A DNA stretch of 45,000 nucleotides from contig NW_026971564.1 of the NCBI RefSeq assembly GCF_963678635.1, forward strand, positions 1 to 45,000, in the 5' to 3' direction. Position numbers and translations under genes: made by a program. This DNA is from Symsagittifera roscoffensis (Eukaryota; Xenacoelomorpha; Acoela; Convolutidae). Of this stretch, positions 29,123 to 39,806 are shown piece by piece. Position 1 is the first letter of the stretch. Each line of letters opens with the position of its first letter. The notes under the pieces are model-generated. The model saw only the letters and a list, made by a program, of their open reading frames with translations, was not told the DNA's origin and did no database searches.

Positions 29123-30919
29123 TTAGTCGTCGGGAAAAAATCCGTGGGGGAAGAGATCTTGGATTTGGTCTGATGATATTAGTAATTTAGCTAAAGTGCG
29201 GATGATATTTTTAGTTTGAAGCAGTGGCCAAAGCAATTGAAGTGCTTTGATGATATTTAGTTCTTCTGTGCCTACTGCAAATTCGTGAGGTGTGTTGTTA
29301 ATTAGATTATATAATTTATGATTAAATTTGCTATTGTGTATAAATTCAAGGATAGGGATTTCTATTGGTTGTAGGAACTCATGCGGGACAAGGAAGGGTC
29401 GGGATTCTTTGTCTTGGAAGGAGTTGATGATGGGGCAAAATATATACATTTGGTTTATGGGATCATAGTTTCGGAGGATGCCGTGAAGGTTAGTATCTTT
29501 TATACAGTAGGTGAAATTTAGGAAAAATGGTGATGTGTATTTAGAGTTAATAAATTGAAAACGGTGGTGTGGTTGTCGTGAAGGTGTATGGAGATGAAAA
29601 TGATTTTGTATGAAACGATAATATGTATAAGTGTGCGTTTGTTTAGTGCGCAACATAATATCGTGGGAGCAGTGCAGATCGCGTTCCTGTGGTGTAAGGA
29701 AGTGAAAGGTTAGTGAAAATAAATCAAATTTGTCTAAGAAACATTGATAAGCGTGTGCGTTGGTGAGGGCTTCTGAAATGATTTGGTCGTGTCGTTTATC
29801 AAAAATGTTAATTGTGAATATGTATGGTGTAGGAATAAAGAATTTTTCGGTGAGTTGTGGATTAGCAAAGCGGTCATCGTCTAAAAATATGTCGTGGTTA
29901 GGGCGGATGATGTTATGATCGTAGTATTCAATAGTGAAATCGTTAGCGCGGGGTGCGGTGAATTCTTTTAGTAATTTTTTAAATCCTATATAAGTAAATT
30001 GTTGTAATTTTAGTGCCGTGGTTAGTTTATGTAACATATCTTTACAAATTTCGTTGTCGTGGATAGTGTTGTAAAGGGGTAAGTAAAGAGGGTTAGAGTA
30101 GTGAAAGTATGATGTCCAGTGAAGTGTGGGTAGTAGAACGTGTTCGTCTACATAATTTGTTGTGGTGTCGTTAATTGTAGATGTATTCAAGGTGTACTGG
30201 GGGAATGATGGTAGGTTAGTTTGTAAAAATTGTCGGGTGTTCTTATGTTTTGGGTGATCGATGTATTCTTTTGCAGTGCCTGGTTTAGTTGTGAATGGGC
30301 GAATTGGAAATTTTCTTTTAAAAGTGCGGTAAGCTCTGTTAGTGCTAGTGGATGATTCGTTAGAAGTGAGGGATTGGTTATAGTCTGATAATGGGGTTGG
30401 TGTCGAGGGGCCGGAATTTGTTGTTACGGATGTGAGGCTGTTTTTGGTAAGGGTACCGGGTTGAACAATCTGTTGTTGGAGGGTGATGTAATTTTGTAGT
30501 TCAGAGGAGAGTTGTGGGATATCTGGGGAATTATTGGATGATCTGTTTGTAAGGGATGAGGTATAGGTTGGAGTGACTTGAGATGGGTAGGAGAGAGTGG
30601 AAAGAGATGATAGTGGTTGGCTGGCGGGTATAGGTTGAAACGGGGGTTTTGAAAAATTCTGGGAGCTAGTTTGGGAATAAGTGGAAGGAGAGGGTTCTGA
30701 ATTGGCGAATTCGTCTGGGGTTTCAAGGTCAGAATTATTAAATTGTGAGATTGTGCGAAAACCTGTGGTGTCGGTGTTAGTATCTGAGTCTGTGTTAGAT
30801 GGTACATTAGATACATAATCGGGTGGGGGAAAAGCAAAAAGTGGAATAATGGGGACTGGATTTTGTAGGTTGGCTGGGTGTGAATTGGAACGATGGAGGG
30901 ATCCAAGTTGGCGGCTCAT
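29123..30919 (-). CDS. ORF-Z of element 2: intact 598-aa protein of unknown family
   Basis: A full open frame from ATG (30917-30919), overlapping the env stop as ATGA, to TAA at 29123-29125. Residues 1 to about 230 are Ser/Thr/Asn/Pro-rich and probably disordered, with a PPPDY motif near residue 33 (a PPxY late-domain-like sequence) and a basic patch RTFKRKFP near 200. The rest looks folded, with many aromatic and His residues (ERDLHCSHD, HHRFQFINSKY, FTYCIKDTNLHGILRNYDP). It has no signal peptide or clear membrane span. Element 1 matches closely in this part. Position after env and open frame in a decayed element suggest a structural or accessory virion protein. A matrix-like role is only a guess from the PPxY-like motif. 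Confidence 0.8.
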   Translation of the reverse strand: MSRQLGSLHRSNSHPANLQNPVPIIPLFAFPPPDYVSNVPSNTDSDTNTDTTGFRTISQFNNSDLETPDEFANSEPSPSTYSQTSSQNFSKPPFQPIPASQPLSSLSTLSYPSQVTPTYTSSLTNRSSNNSPDIPQLSSELQNYITLQQQIVQPGTLTKNSLTSVTTNSGPSTPTPLSDYNQSLTSNESSTSTNRAYRTFKRKFPIRPFTTKPGTAKEYIDHPKHKNTRQFLQTNLPSFPQYTLNTSTINDTTTNYVDEHVLLPTLHWTSYFHYSNPLYLPLYNTIHDNEICKDMLHKLTTALKLQQFTYIGFKKLLKEFTAPRANDFTIEYYDHNIIRPNHDIFLDDDRFANPQLTEKFFIPTPYIFTINIFDKRHDQIISEALTNAHAYQCFLDKFDLFSLTFHFLTPQERDLHCSHDIMLRTKQTHTYTYYRFIQNHFHLHTPSRQPHHRFQFINSKYTSPFFLNFTYCIKDTNLHGILRNYDPINQMYIFCPIINSFQDKESRPFLVPHEFLQPIEIPILEFIHNSKFNHKLYNLINNTPHEFAVGTEELNIIKALQLLWPLLQTKNIIRTLAKLLISSDQIQDLFPHGFFPDD

Positions 30920-33532
30920 CGTGTGCTAAAAAAATGATTATTTTGAGATTGAAAAGTGGTGGTATGGGGTTGTTCTATAATTTGTTCGTAGGTGTTATCA
31001 TTGTGTATGTGATTCATTGTTATATGTTGAATAGGGCTGTGTAGGGAATGTGGTCGTAAGTTTGTATTGTTAGTAATTGCGAGATTTCGAAAATTTCGAG
31101 GAATTAGGGATAAGGGATGACTTTGTGGTAGTGCTGGTAATTGTGGTGCTGTAGGATTTGTATCTGCGTTATTGTGTTCTTCGTCGTATGTATTTGGTCT
31201 TGTGGCTAGTTTTGTGTTGTATTCTTTAATTTGTGCGTCTAGAAGTATTTTGTTTATTGAAGAAGAAAAAATTCCAAAAAATCCTGCGAATAAAATGCGT
31301 GCTACACTTGCTTGGCGGTTGACTTGTGTGTGTATTGCGCATGTGTTATAGATTCCTTTTAGAAGTGAGAAAACGAATCCTATAAAATTAAACATAGCGT
31401 ATAAGATAGTTAATCTTTCTAAGATGTAATAGGGCCATCCTAGAAAAGCGAGTATTTCGTTTTTTAAGGTTACAAAATTAAAAAAATTTATAGGTGAAAT
31501 ATCCTGTGGTCTATATTTTTCGCCGTTTAAATAAATATAATCTTTAATGTCTCTAAAATATCCGCTGTAATCTTGATTGTAGATATCTGCGAATCCTGCG
31601 GTTTCTGCAAGTTTCCTTAAATTTTGGTCTATGGACTGTCTTTGTATTGTGTCCATTTTTGTGAGTAGTTCTTGGAATTGTTGGGTTCTAATATGATGTT
31701 GTATATCCGATTTAGAATAAATTCCAATGGATTGTAAATCTATATTGGGGTTTCTAGCAGTGGCTCTTATGCTTTCTGGTGAAAACTTTTTGAGTGGTTG
31801 CATCAATGTAGGGTATGGTGTTAATAGATAATATTTATCTTCGTCAGGGTTTAATTGTATTACATTGTGGCTGTTTTCAGATCCACATGGAACTGCGGTA
31901 TCCCAAAAATATGTTCGTCTTGAGAGTGTATCGACAAAGTGTACTTTGTTTTTATAGAATATGGGTATTCATTTATAACAACGTTTGTCTTCAAAAACAT
32001 ATAAGGGTGATATTTTTTAGTGCAAGTATAAAACCATAAGATGTTTCCTTCGTAGTCAAGAAAATTTGATCGATTTCATGACAACAAATATCCTGCGTAG
32101 GGTATTTTTAATACTGCTAATGCGAGTGATTGTAAAATTTGTGTTCGTTCTAGTTCGCATAGTTGGTGTAATGTTTCTAATTCTAGAGTGACATTTCTTG
32201 GAAAATTCTACTAATTGTGTAGTCTAATTTCATATCTGAATGAATGTCATAATGGATGTTTCCAAAATATGTTGTATTCAGTAGTGATAATTCTTGTAAT
32301 CGGGTGCTATCTTTGTCAATTGGTCTTAATCGTCCACCAGGTTGACTTCGGGATTTTTGGAAATCAACTGGGGTATAAGGTTTTCCGTCGTATTTAGGTT
32401 TTGCTGTTGCGTGTGGGTTTACTTTAATCTTTCCGGTAGTCATGTCGAAACCTTGTTCGTATTCGACAAGTATTTCGGAATATTGTGTTTTATGAAGTGG
32501 AGTCGTGTATTTACATGCAAATTCTGTTTCGTGGTAGATTTGAAAACGTGTGAGTTTGTTTTCTATATCATTAATGTTTCGAAAATTATTACTTAATTTA
32601 TGACTCTTGTGTACTTGTTCGTAGGGAATGGATTCGATGGAGTATTTTTCATGAAACTTTATCATTCTAGCGTGTATCTTTGCTACTTGAAATGTTGTGC
32701 ATGTGTCTTCGGGAAACCAAACTATTGTTGCTTGGGTTCTTGTTGTGGGATCACAATATCCTTGATCATTTTTGCAAGGTAATCGAATTCCTTGATAGAT
32801 CATCGTGTTATCTTTTAAATCACGTGTGAGTTGTATTTTTTCAAGTTGTATTTTCCAATCAAAAAACATTATTTTTTGGTATCCTCTATTTTTTGTGTCT
32901 GCTTTACAGTTTGAGGGGTCATTGATACCTATGTGTGGTATCCAATGTTTATCTTCGGGGTCATACGTTAAACGTCCGTGTGCGCCATTAAATGGGTATT
33001 TATCGTCTAATTTTATATGTCCTTGATAGCGTTCAAGTTCTGCTTGGTGGACGGAGTCGCTAAAGACATGGAAGTGTACTATTTGTCTGTCAGAGTGTTT
33101 ATTTTTTGTTAAATTTAACCTATGTAACTCGACTTTACAATCGTCGGGATTGAGATGTAAAAGTCTCTCGATATTACTTTGATAAAATGATTCGTGGTCA
33201 AGTCGATTTTTATTTCCGGTTGAAACTTGTGAGCAATGTACTTTCTTCTCGGAAAATCTTGCTGTGAATTTATATCCTATAACTGTTGTTGCTCGGGCTT
33301 TTGAATATAGTGTTGCTTTTACGCTTGTAGTTTCTATGGCTTGTGGTTCGGATTCGCATTGTGTAACTTGATTTATTGCGTATTTTTGTAATGTTTTTTG
33401 TTCGTTGCCTTCGCAATCATAATGTGTTACGAGTAAATCTTGAGGTCCTGTGCGAGGAGATGGATTTATATTTTGCTCGGAAAATGTATAAAAAATTATA
33501 TGCAAAATTAGTAATATCTTTAAAAGATACAT
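30916..33532 (-). pseudogene. env: Envelope-like glycoprotein of element 2 (two frameshifts, one stop)
   Basis: Starts MYLLKILLILHIIFYTFS, a signal peptide. It is open for 449 codons to 32183, where a 1 bp deletion causes a stop just after FQEMSL. A second 1 bp deletion near 32013-32018 and a TGA at 31969-31971 (AGA in element 1) follow. From 31806 the C-terminal 296 codons are open: a Ser/Lys-rich stem, the hydrophobic region FLGWPYYILERL to FFGIFS, and a Pro-rich tail. The N-terminal half is intact here but cut in element 1, so the two copies complement each other for reading the domain plan. The glycoprotein family is as discussed for element 1. Confidence 0.75.
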
Positions 33533-34656
33533 GTGTACGATAGTCCTGAGTATGGATTATAAAATGTTATGTATCCTATTGTGGTTTTTGTATATCTATC
33601 GTATTTGTATATTACTTCTGTTGTGATAAATGGTGGTGGTAGTGTTTGAGCTGTAATGTTTGAGGGACTGAAGGGGTAAGGGTGTTGAACGATGTTGTTA
33701 AGTTTAACTGTGATTTCGAATTTTAATTGAAGGCTATTTTGGTGTAATATTTGGACATTATGTTCTCGGATATCCTCGTGGATATCTTGTCTATATTGTA
33801 ATCTGCTTAGTGCCCAATTGTGTAATCGGTGGCTTTCGTTATGCTGTCCTATTAATGGAGGTGGTGCTACAAATGTGTTCCAATCTAATCGGAGGGGTAT
33901 ATTTGTAGACTGTTCACTATACCTAGCTTCAATATCATGTGATATATTGAGGGGGAAAATTGATGGTGAAATTTGACTTAAAGATGGTGTTGATGGAAGC
34001 GAGAGTGTTTCTGGTAGAGATGAAGATGTTGTTTCTGATGAAGTATCTTTGGGGTCATTAACTAAGTTAGGTTCGCCTTGTGGGTAGGATTGTGTTGTCC
34101 AATATGGTAAACGTTCGCTGGGGTTTGGTGGATTAAAAGGGTTTTCACGTATTTGTGCTAAGGTTGGTGTTGATCCTAAATTTTCTGAGTAGATATTAGG
34201 AGTTAGATTTGGTGTATCTGGTAGTGTTATACTTGAATTTCCTGGAGATGATGGTGTTGGAGATTGTGGTATACTAAATGTAATTCTTGGGTTAGGAAAT
34301 TTCGATTTCTTCTTGGATGAATTATTTGTCTAGTGATTTCGGGTGTATTTTGATTTTGACTTATGTGTCGAATTCGATTTAGGTCTTGTTGTAATGTGGG
34401 ATATAGATTATATGTTGGTTCGCTCAATGATGCTTGTCTTTGAACTGGTTCTAGGGGTTCTGATAGGGGGGCTTGTCGCTCAAAAGTATAAGGGTTATCT
34501 TGAAATGAGATGCGTGTTGATGTTTGGGGGTTTTGAGTAGTTGTTGGTACCGTTGGGTTGTTTTGGGAAGTTGTCGGTGAAGACTGATTTGGGGGTGTTT
34601 GGTTAGCAATTTTGAAAGTGTGTTCGCAATTTTTGTGTAATTTTTAGTGAGTAGAT
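33520..34656 (-). pseudogene. ORF-X of element 2 (Ser/Thr/Pro-rich, one frameshift)
   Basis: Open from 34656 without an AUG, through TPPNQSSPTTSQNNPT and SEPTYNLYPTLQQDL. It is broken by a 1 bp deletion near 34270-34280 after PRRNRNF. From there the shifted frame is open to a TAA at 33520-33522, 13 bases inside the env start. The C-terminal extension (QLKFEITVKLNN ... LPPPFITTEVIYKYDRY) is intact here and lost in element 1. About 370 residues in the ancestor. The conserved C-terminal half suggests a real protein. The missing AUG points to splicing. Confidence 0.55.
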
Positions 34657-34832
34657 TTATGTTTGCTAAAATATTCTTCGATGAATAGGATCAAAAGGAT
34701 TGTGGCTAATGCAAATGTTACACTTGCCTTTTTTATACATTTACATATTGTCATAATTAGGGATGTGATGAAAGTGAGAAAAATTATGAATAGGAGAAAA
34801 ATGTCTGTTCTACTAAAAATTGTTCTTATCAT
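34644..34832 (-). CDS. sTM2: small two-span membrane protein (element 2)
   Basis: 62 residues starting MIRTIFSRTDIFLLF. It has two hydrophobic helices flanking CKCIKK and ends EEYFSKHK. It starts with an ATG directly after the TAA of sTM1 (TAAATG), so translation may couple. Length and sequence are kept with element 1 (10584-10772), about 79% identical. No family recognised. Confidence 0.62.
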   Translation of the reverse strand: MIRTIFSRTDIFLLFIIFLTFITSLIMTICKCIKKASVTFALATILLILFIEEYFSKHKSTH

Positions 34833-35072
34833 TTAAATAAGTTTGAAATTATCGTACCTGTAGATATGGTCAATGAGTAGGGAACAATGGGAATATAGGG
34901 CGTATAGGGTATAGAAAATTAAAACGATATTTAAAAAAACTACTAGAATTATTATGAAAATTTCAAAAATGTTGATACAAAGTATGATGAAAATTTTAGT
35001 GAATAGAAAAAGTTTAAGGAAAATGGTTTGAAGTAGATTTTTTATTAGGAGAACTGGAGAGAAGAGAAGCAT
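34833..35072 (-). CDS. sTM1: small hydrophobic protein, 79 aa (element 2)
   Basis: Starts MLLFSPVLLIKNLLQ and is Ile/Leu/Phe-rich for about 55 residues, with probably two membrane helices, then a more polar end (DHIYRYDNFKLI). The stop is immediately followed by the sTM2 ATG. The element 1 version at 10809-11000 shares position and the hydrophobic core but ends earlier. Unknown function, viroporin-like in size and character only. Confidence 0.5.
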   Translation of the reverse strand: MLLFSPVLLIKNLLQTIFLKLFLFTKIFIILCINIFEIFIIILVVFLNIVLIFYTLYALYSHCSLLIDHIYRYDNFKLI

Positions 35073-35682
35073 TTGAGAAAATGATCCTTTGTCGAATATT
35101 TTTTAATTGCTGAGGCAATATTCGAGTGTGGTCGGATTATTTATTGATTTTTTGACAAGTGGGTTGAGTTTTCTTAAAAATTGTTGGGGGCTTATTTTAT
35201 GGTACTCGGGAGGTCTTCTTGACTTTATTTTTATTTGGTGGGTAATCTGAGGTATTTTTGAGGAATTTGTACTTTAGGCTAAATGATCATGCTACATTTT
35301 TTCTTTAGGCTAATTCGCCATTTTTGGTTGGGGGATTTTGGAGGGTAATTTTGGGAAAATATTGTTGATCTTTGGGTTATTAGATAGGGGAGGGTTGGAA
35401 TATTATCGTGGTATTTATTTTAGTTGTCAAACTTTATCGAGTTGCTTATTTTTGACCTGGAGGTTATAAAGTTTTAGTTACAGATATGCCTGGAGATTAA
35501 TATTTATCTGCTAAGAGGTTGATATTTTTAGCGATTCGAAAGTGGTTGATTTGAATGATTCTTATTGGCTGATTTTGAAATAGATATTTGGTGTCTATTC
35601 AGCATGTTATTTTGAAAATTGTAAAGTAAAAATTTTTAAGATAGATATGAAGGTGAAAAATGTTGTGATGAGAAGAATAGTG
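35073..35682 (-). other. Spacer between pol and sTM1 (element 2)
   Basis: Alignable with 11001-11592 of element 1, including the paired ctttaggctaa repeat (about 35271 and 35302) and ttgatctttgggttattagata. No gene seen. A regulatory role for downstream gene expression is possible. Confidence 0.45.
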
Positions 35683-38600
35683 TTAGTTGTGAAATTCAAC
35701 TTTCTTCAATATTTTAGATTGTGGGATGAATGTTTTATAATTTTTTCGAGGTTGGTTTCTGAGTCTTGATGATTCTCTATGTGAGGATTTTTCTTTTTGT
35801 TCTTGTGGTAAGACTTTTTCTATCATTTTCCGATTTTTTCTTTCTGTTTTGGGATTATCTGCGTTTTGAGTTTTTGCGTTTTCGTGATTTCTGGTTTGTT
35901 TTTGGATCGGTGTATGTTGGTTTTTATGATTTTTGTTTAATTTTGTTTCTTTCTGTGTATCATTTTGAATAACTTTTAAACCAGTGAAAGAATATAATTG
36001 AGTTAGTTCGCGTAGAGCGTATTCTTTCGGATAATAAGGTAATAAATTGTTTCTGTGCTGAACAATTTCTTTTTTCGCTGTATCTATAAGTTTATATGTG
36101 ACTTCAGTTGGTTTGTCAATTATTTGGTAAGGGCCTTTTCGAAGTGGTTGTAATTTTTTAGATATTCCTTTTTGTGTTTGAAAATTGGGTATTAAAACAA
36201 ATGTTCCTATTTTTAGATCTGTGGCTGGAGTAAATCGTTGATTAATTTGATTATTAATATTTTGTCGTTGTAACAATTTTCTTGCTACTTTTTGGTAAAT
36301 TTCATTATGTTTTTTATCTCTGTTTAAAATCCATTCGGTGTGTGTACCGGAGGCTAGTTTGAGAATTTGTGGGTGATGAAAGTGGTCTTCATCATGTGTG
36401 TGTAATGGTAAATTATAGCATACTGAATCTTTTGCTGGTGTGCAATGTCCTTGTGCATTTTTGTGTGCATTTGCGGTAAACATTATTGGTTTTCTTGGTT
36501 TTTGATTGAAAACCATTTCATATGGGGACATTCCTAAGGTTGTCGTTATTTGTGAATTATATGCTAATGGGAATAGCTTTACATCTGTTGACCATTCTGT
36601 GTATTTTGTGTCATTTCCATTTATAATACATCTTAGATATTCTTGTAAGGAACGGTTCATGCCTTCGACTAATCCGTTAGTCCAAGGTGCATGAGATGTA
36701 CGTGGTTTGTGTTTTATGTTATATAGATGACAAAATGTGATTATTTCATTATTAATAAATTCTGTTCCATTATCTGTTACTAAAAGTTCTGGTAGTCCAA
36801 ATTTTGCTATCCAGTGTTCATAGAGTGTGGTGTAAGCATAATAAGCATTACAATGTGGTACTGGATTAAGTGCTACATAATGTGTAAATGCGTCAACAAT
36901 AACCATTATGTATGAATTTCCTTCTGAAGATGGAGAAATTGGTCCTTTTGTATCAAATGATATTCTGTGATTGAAATATAGACTTTGTCCTTTAAAATCT
37001 TGTTTTTGTGCTATTTGTTTTTGATTAGGGTAAGGTTTATTTAGTTGACATATTATGCAATCGTTGCATAATACTTTTATCCATATTGGAGCGTTTGGAA
37101 AATAAAAGTTTTGTGTAAAGTTTGAATATGTTTTTTCTGATCCGGAGTGTCCTTTTGTATTTTGTGTATGAGTAATGTTAAATGCTATTAGTATCATACT
37201 TAAAGGGAGACAAGGGACTTTAGAATCGTCTAATTGATATTCTAAAAGATCTGTGTTTTCGTTTATGGATGTGTTATTAAACTTTCGGTAATATCGGAGG
37301 AGTGTTTTGTTTCCCAAAATTGTAGTATCAGCTTTTGTTGGTTTTGTTTTGTATTTATGCCATGATTTAAGTTGTCTGATAACTGGGTCTAAATTTTGGT
37401 ATTTTTTGAATATTTCAATTGTTATTTTTTCTGTTGGTGGGAGAAATATGTTTTCGATTTCTACTTTTGTTAGTGGAATTGTATCAAGTGGGTCACGTAA
37501 ATTAAAAACTTGATTGATTGTATATTTTGTGTTTGGAATTTGGGGTCCTGATAAATTTATTTTATCCGTTAAATTTTCTTTTTCAATTAGAGGAAAAAGG
37601 TCTTTTTTATGTGGTTGTTGTTTGATTTTCTTTTGTTGAATATTGTTTTGTATCCATTGTGAGTGTGGAATAGGTTTAAATGTTGATGTATCTAATAAAT
37701 TAACTTCGTAGTGGTTATTTTGACAATCTAAATAGAGTGGAAAATGTTGTAGATTATTTATTTGTGTTTGGTCAACGTCAGTTTTTACTGCGTATTTGCA
37801 TTCTAATCGAGGTGATGTTTCGTCTTTGGCGAGATAAAATTTTATATTTTTTGGAATTTCAACCGTAGTTTTCCGTGTAAGTAGTTCTGGTGGTGTATTT
37901 CTACTTAAGGTGTCTGGTAACGCAAGGTTTTTTCCTGCTGTCCAAACTATGTGTAAGTTTGGGAATTTCATTAATATTAGTTGAAATCTATATACTCTAT
38001 GATTTGGGTTTGATTTTTGTGTAAAAAGAAATATCATTGGTTTATGATCGGTGAATAGAACTCTTGGATGTTTTGATCCTAATATTAGAAATTCATATTC
38101 AGTTAATGTATATATGATTGCTGTACATTCTCTCATTAGTGTAGAGAGTCGTAATTCGGCTTGTGTAAAAAGTCGTGAATTTGCTGATATTAAATTCATT
38201 TTATTTGTTCCGTTATGTGATTGTAATAGTGCTGCGCCGATGCCAAAATTTGAAGCATCGCACATAGCGTAAAATGGTTGATTGGGGTCTGGAATTGTGT
38301 TTGATATCTGTTCCGTTAAGAGTTTTTTAACTTCTTCAAATCGTATTTGGTGTTCTGTGGTCCATTCAAAATTATTTTGTTGTCTAAGAATGTTATAAAA
38401 GGGTCTTAAGTATAATTGCATTTTATAAACGTATTTACTTAAAAAGTTTAACATTCCAAGGAATTCTTGAATTTTCTTTTTATTTGTCGGTGGTTGAAGT
38501 TTTTGAATTGCATCAATGCGTGATTTTAATGGGGTAATGGTATTTTTTTCTATATTATGTCCTAAAAATTTTACTCTTGTTAAAAAGAAATGTGATTTAT

Positions 38601-39723
38601 CTGGGGCTGCTTTGAGGTTTTCTTTGTGAAGAATTTTATGATATTGTTCTAAAACTGTAAACATTTCGTCTTTAGTTTGTGATTGCATAAAGACATCGTC
38701 TAAATATGTAATTGCGTGTTTCTTCAATATAAGTGGTCTAAAAATTTTACTCATAAAAGCTGAGAAAGCTGCTGGTCCTATGGATATACCATAGAATAAT
38801 CGGTTGAATTCGTATTGCTGGTTTCCAATAACGAATTGTGTTAGACGTCGTGATTGTTCGTCTAAAGGCATTTGGTTATATGCGCTGTTCATGTCTGCGG
38901 TTGTGAAATATTTTCCATTTATTTTTGTTAAGATTACTTGTATGGGTTCAATAGGCCAGTTACATTTAGATTCATCTATTAGGGAATTGAGATATCTAGC
39001 GTCTAAAACTATCTTTAATGATTCGCCTTTTGCTAAAATTATAACAGGGTTGATAAATGTGTTTCCTTTTTGCTGTTCTTCTTTGTTTACTGGTGATATA
39101 ATTTCATATTGTTCCAAAATATCTAGTAGTCTGTTGACTTTATCATGTAGGTGAATAGGTACTTTACTTGCTCTTTGTTTTTTGAAAACTGCGTCTGGTT
39201 TTAATGGAAGGTGTAGTGATGAACTGACTTTTCCTACGTCAAATTTTGATGTTGCGTAGACGGGTGAATATTTTAATAACTGTTGTGCTAGTTGGTCAAA
39301 TTCACTTTGTGTTATCTGTGAATGCTGGAAATTGAACATAGTTAAAAATTTTTGCTGATCTTTTGTATATTTCGTGATATCAAAAGTAGGTTTGAAATAC
39401 GGGGTTTTTGTGAAGTAGTCTGTATTTCTTTTTTCATTACTTATTATATTATTTATGGATAATTCTTCATTTAGAATTGTGGATTGACAAATGTGGAGTA
39501 ATTGTAGTATATTGTTTACTCTGTAGGCTTTTTCTTGTACAGGTGAAGTCGTTGCGTTTGTTTCGCAATATCCTAATAATCCTAGGGGTAGTGTTATTTT
39601 ATTTGATGTATTGTTAAATACGTGAAGTGAAATAATATCTGAATTGATATCTTTTTCATATTTGATTGATGATATTGTTATTTTGAAAAATTTATGAATT
39701 GGTCTGAATTCAAAGTCTGACAT
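35683..39723 (-). CDS. pol: Pol of element 2: RT, RNase H and integrase, intact 1,346-codon frame
   Basis: Open from ATG (MSDFEFRP) to the stop. After a linker of about 135 residues comes RT with LDARYLNSL, TTADMNSAYNQ and YLDD near residue 345. RNase H follows near 480-620 (CDASNFGIGAALL, MRECTAIIY, FTDHKP, NLALPDTLSR), then a zinc-binding HH-CC module (HTQNTKGHSG, CNDCIIC). The integrase core has all three acidic residues (SFDTKGP, VTDNGTEF, VEGMNRS). A GPY/F-type module (RKGPYQII) and a Lys/Asn-rich tail close the protein. This order and motif set is Ty3/gypsy. The frame is open upstream of this ATG and joins protease through a 1 bp deletion near 39826-39836, so the ATG is probably internal to an ancestral gag-pol frame. 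Confidence 0.95.
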   Translation of the reverse strand: MSDFEFRPIHKFFKITISSIKYEKDINSDIISLHVFNNTSNKITLPLGLLGYCETNATTSPVQEKAYRVNNILQLLHICQSTILNEELSINNIISNEKRNTDYFTKTPYFKPTFDITKYTKDQQKFLTMFNFQHSQITQSEFDQLAQQLLKYSPVYATSKFDVGKVSSSLHLPLKPDAVFKKQRASKVPIHLHDKVNRLLDILEQYEIISPVNKEEQQKGNTFINPVIILAKGESLKIVLDARYLNSLIDESKCNWPIEPIQVILTKINGKYFTTADMNSAYNQMPLDEQSRRLTQFVIGNQQYEFNRLFYGISIGPAAFSAFMSKIFRPLILKKHAITYLDDVFMQSQTKDEMFTVLEQYHKILHKENLKAAPDKSHFFLTRVKFLGHNIEKNTITPLKSRIDAIQKLQPPTNKKKIQEFLGMLNFLSKYVYKMQLYLRPFYNILRQQNNFEWTTEHQIRFEEVKKLLTEQISNTIPDPNQPFYAMCDASNFGIGAALLQSHNGTNKMNLISANSRLFTQAELRLSTLMRECTAIIYTLTEYEFLILGSKHPRVLFTDHKPMIFLFTQKSNPNHRVYRFQLILMKFPNLHIVWTAGKNLALPDTLSRNTPPELLTRKTTVEIPKNIKFYLAKDETSPRLECKYAVKTDVDQTQINNLQHFPLYLDCQNNHYEVNLLDTSTFKPIPHSQWIQNNIQQKKIKQQPHKKDLFPLIEKENLTDKINLSGPQIPNTKYTINQVFNLRDPLDTIPLTKVEIENIFLPPTEKITIEIFKKYQNLDPVIRQLKSWHKYKTKPTKADTTILGNKTLLRYYRKFNNTSINENTDLLEYQLDDSKVPCLPLSMILIAFNITHTQNTKGHSGSEKTYSNFTQNFYFPNAPIWIKVLCNDCIICQLNKPYPNQKQIAQKQDFKGQSLYFNHRISFDTKGPISPSSEGNSYIMVIVDAFTHYVALNPVPHCNAYYAYTTLYEHWIAKFGLPELLVTDNGTEFINNEIITFCHLYNIKHKPRTSHAPWTNGLVEGMNRSLQEYLRCIINGNDTKYTEWSTDVKLFPLAYNSQITTTLGMSPYEMVFNQKPRKPIMFTANAHKNAQGHCTPAKDSVCYNLPLHTHDEDHFHHPQILKLASGTHTEWILNRDKKHNEIYQKVARKLLQRQNINNQINQRFTPATDLKIGTFVLIPNFQTQKGISKKLQPLRKGPYQIIDKPTEVTYKLIDTAKKEIVQHRNNLLPYYPKEYALRELTQLYSFTGLKVIQNDTQKETKLNKNHKNQHTPIQKQTRNHENAKTQNADNPKTERKNRKMIEKVLPQEQKEKSSHRESSRLRNQPRKNYKTFIPQSKILKKVEFHN

Positions 39724-39806
39724 GAATAATTTTTGTCTGTTTTGATTTGTATTATATTGATGGACTTGTTTTATTGAGAACTTGTAGACTGTTCCTGACA
39801 GTGGGT

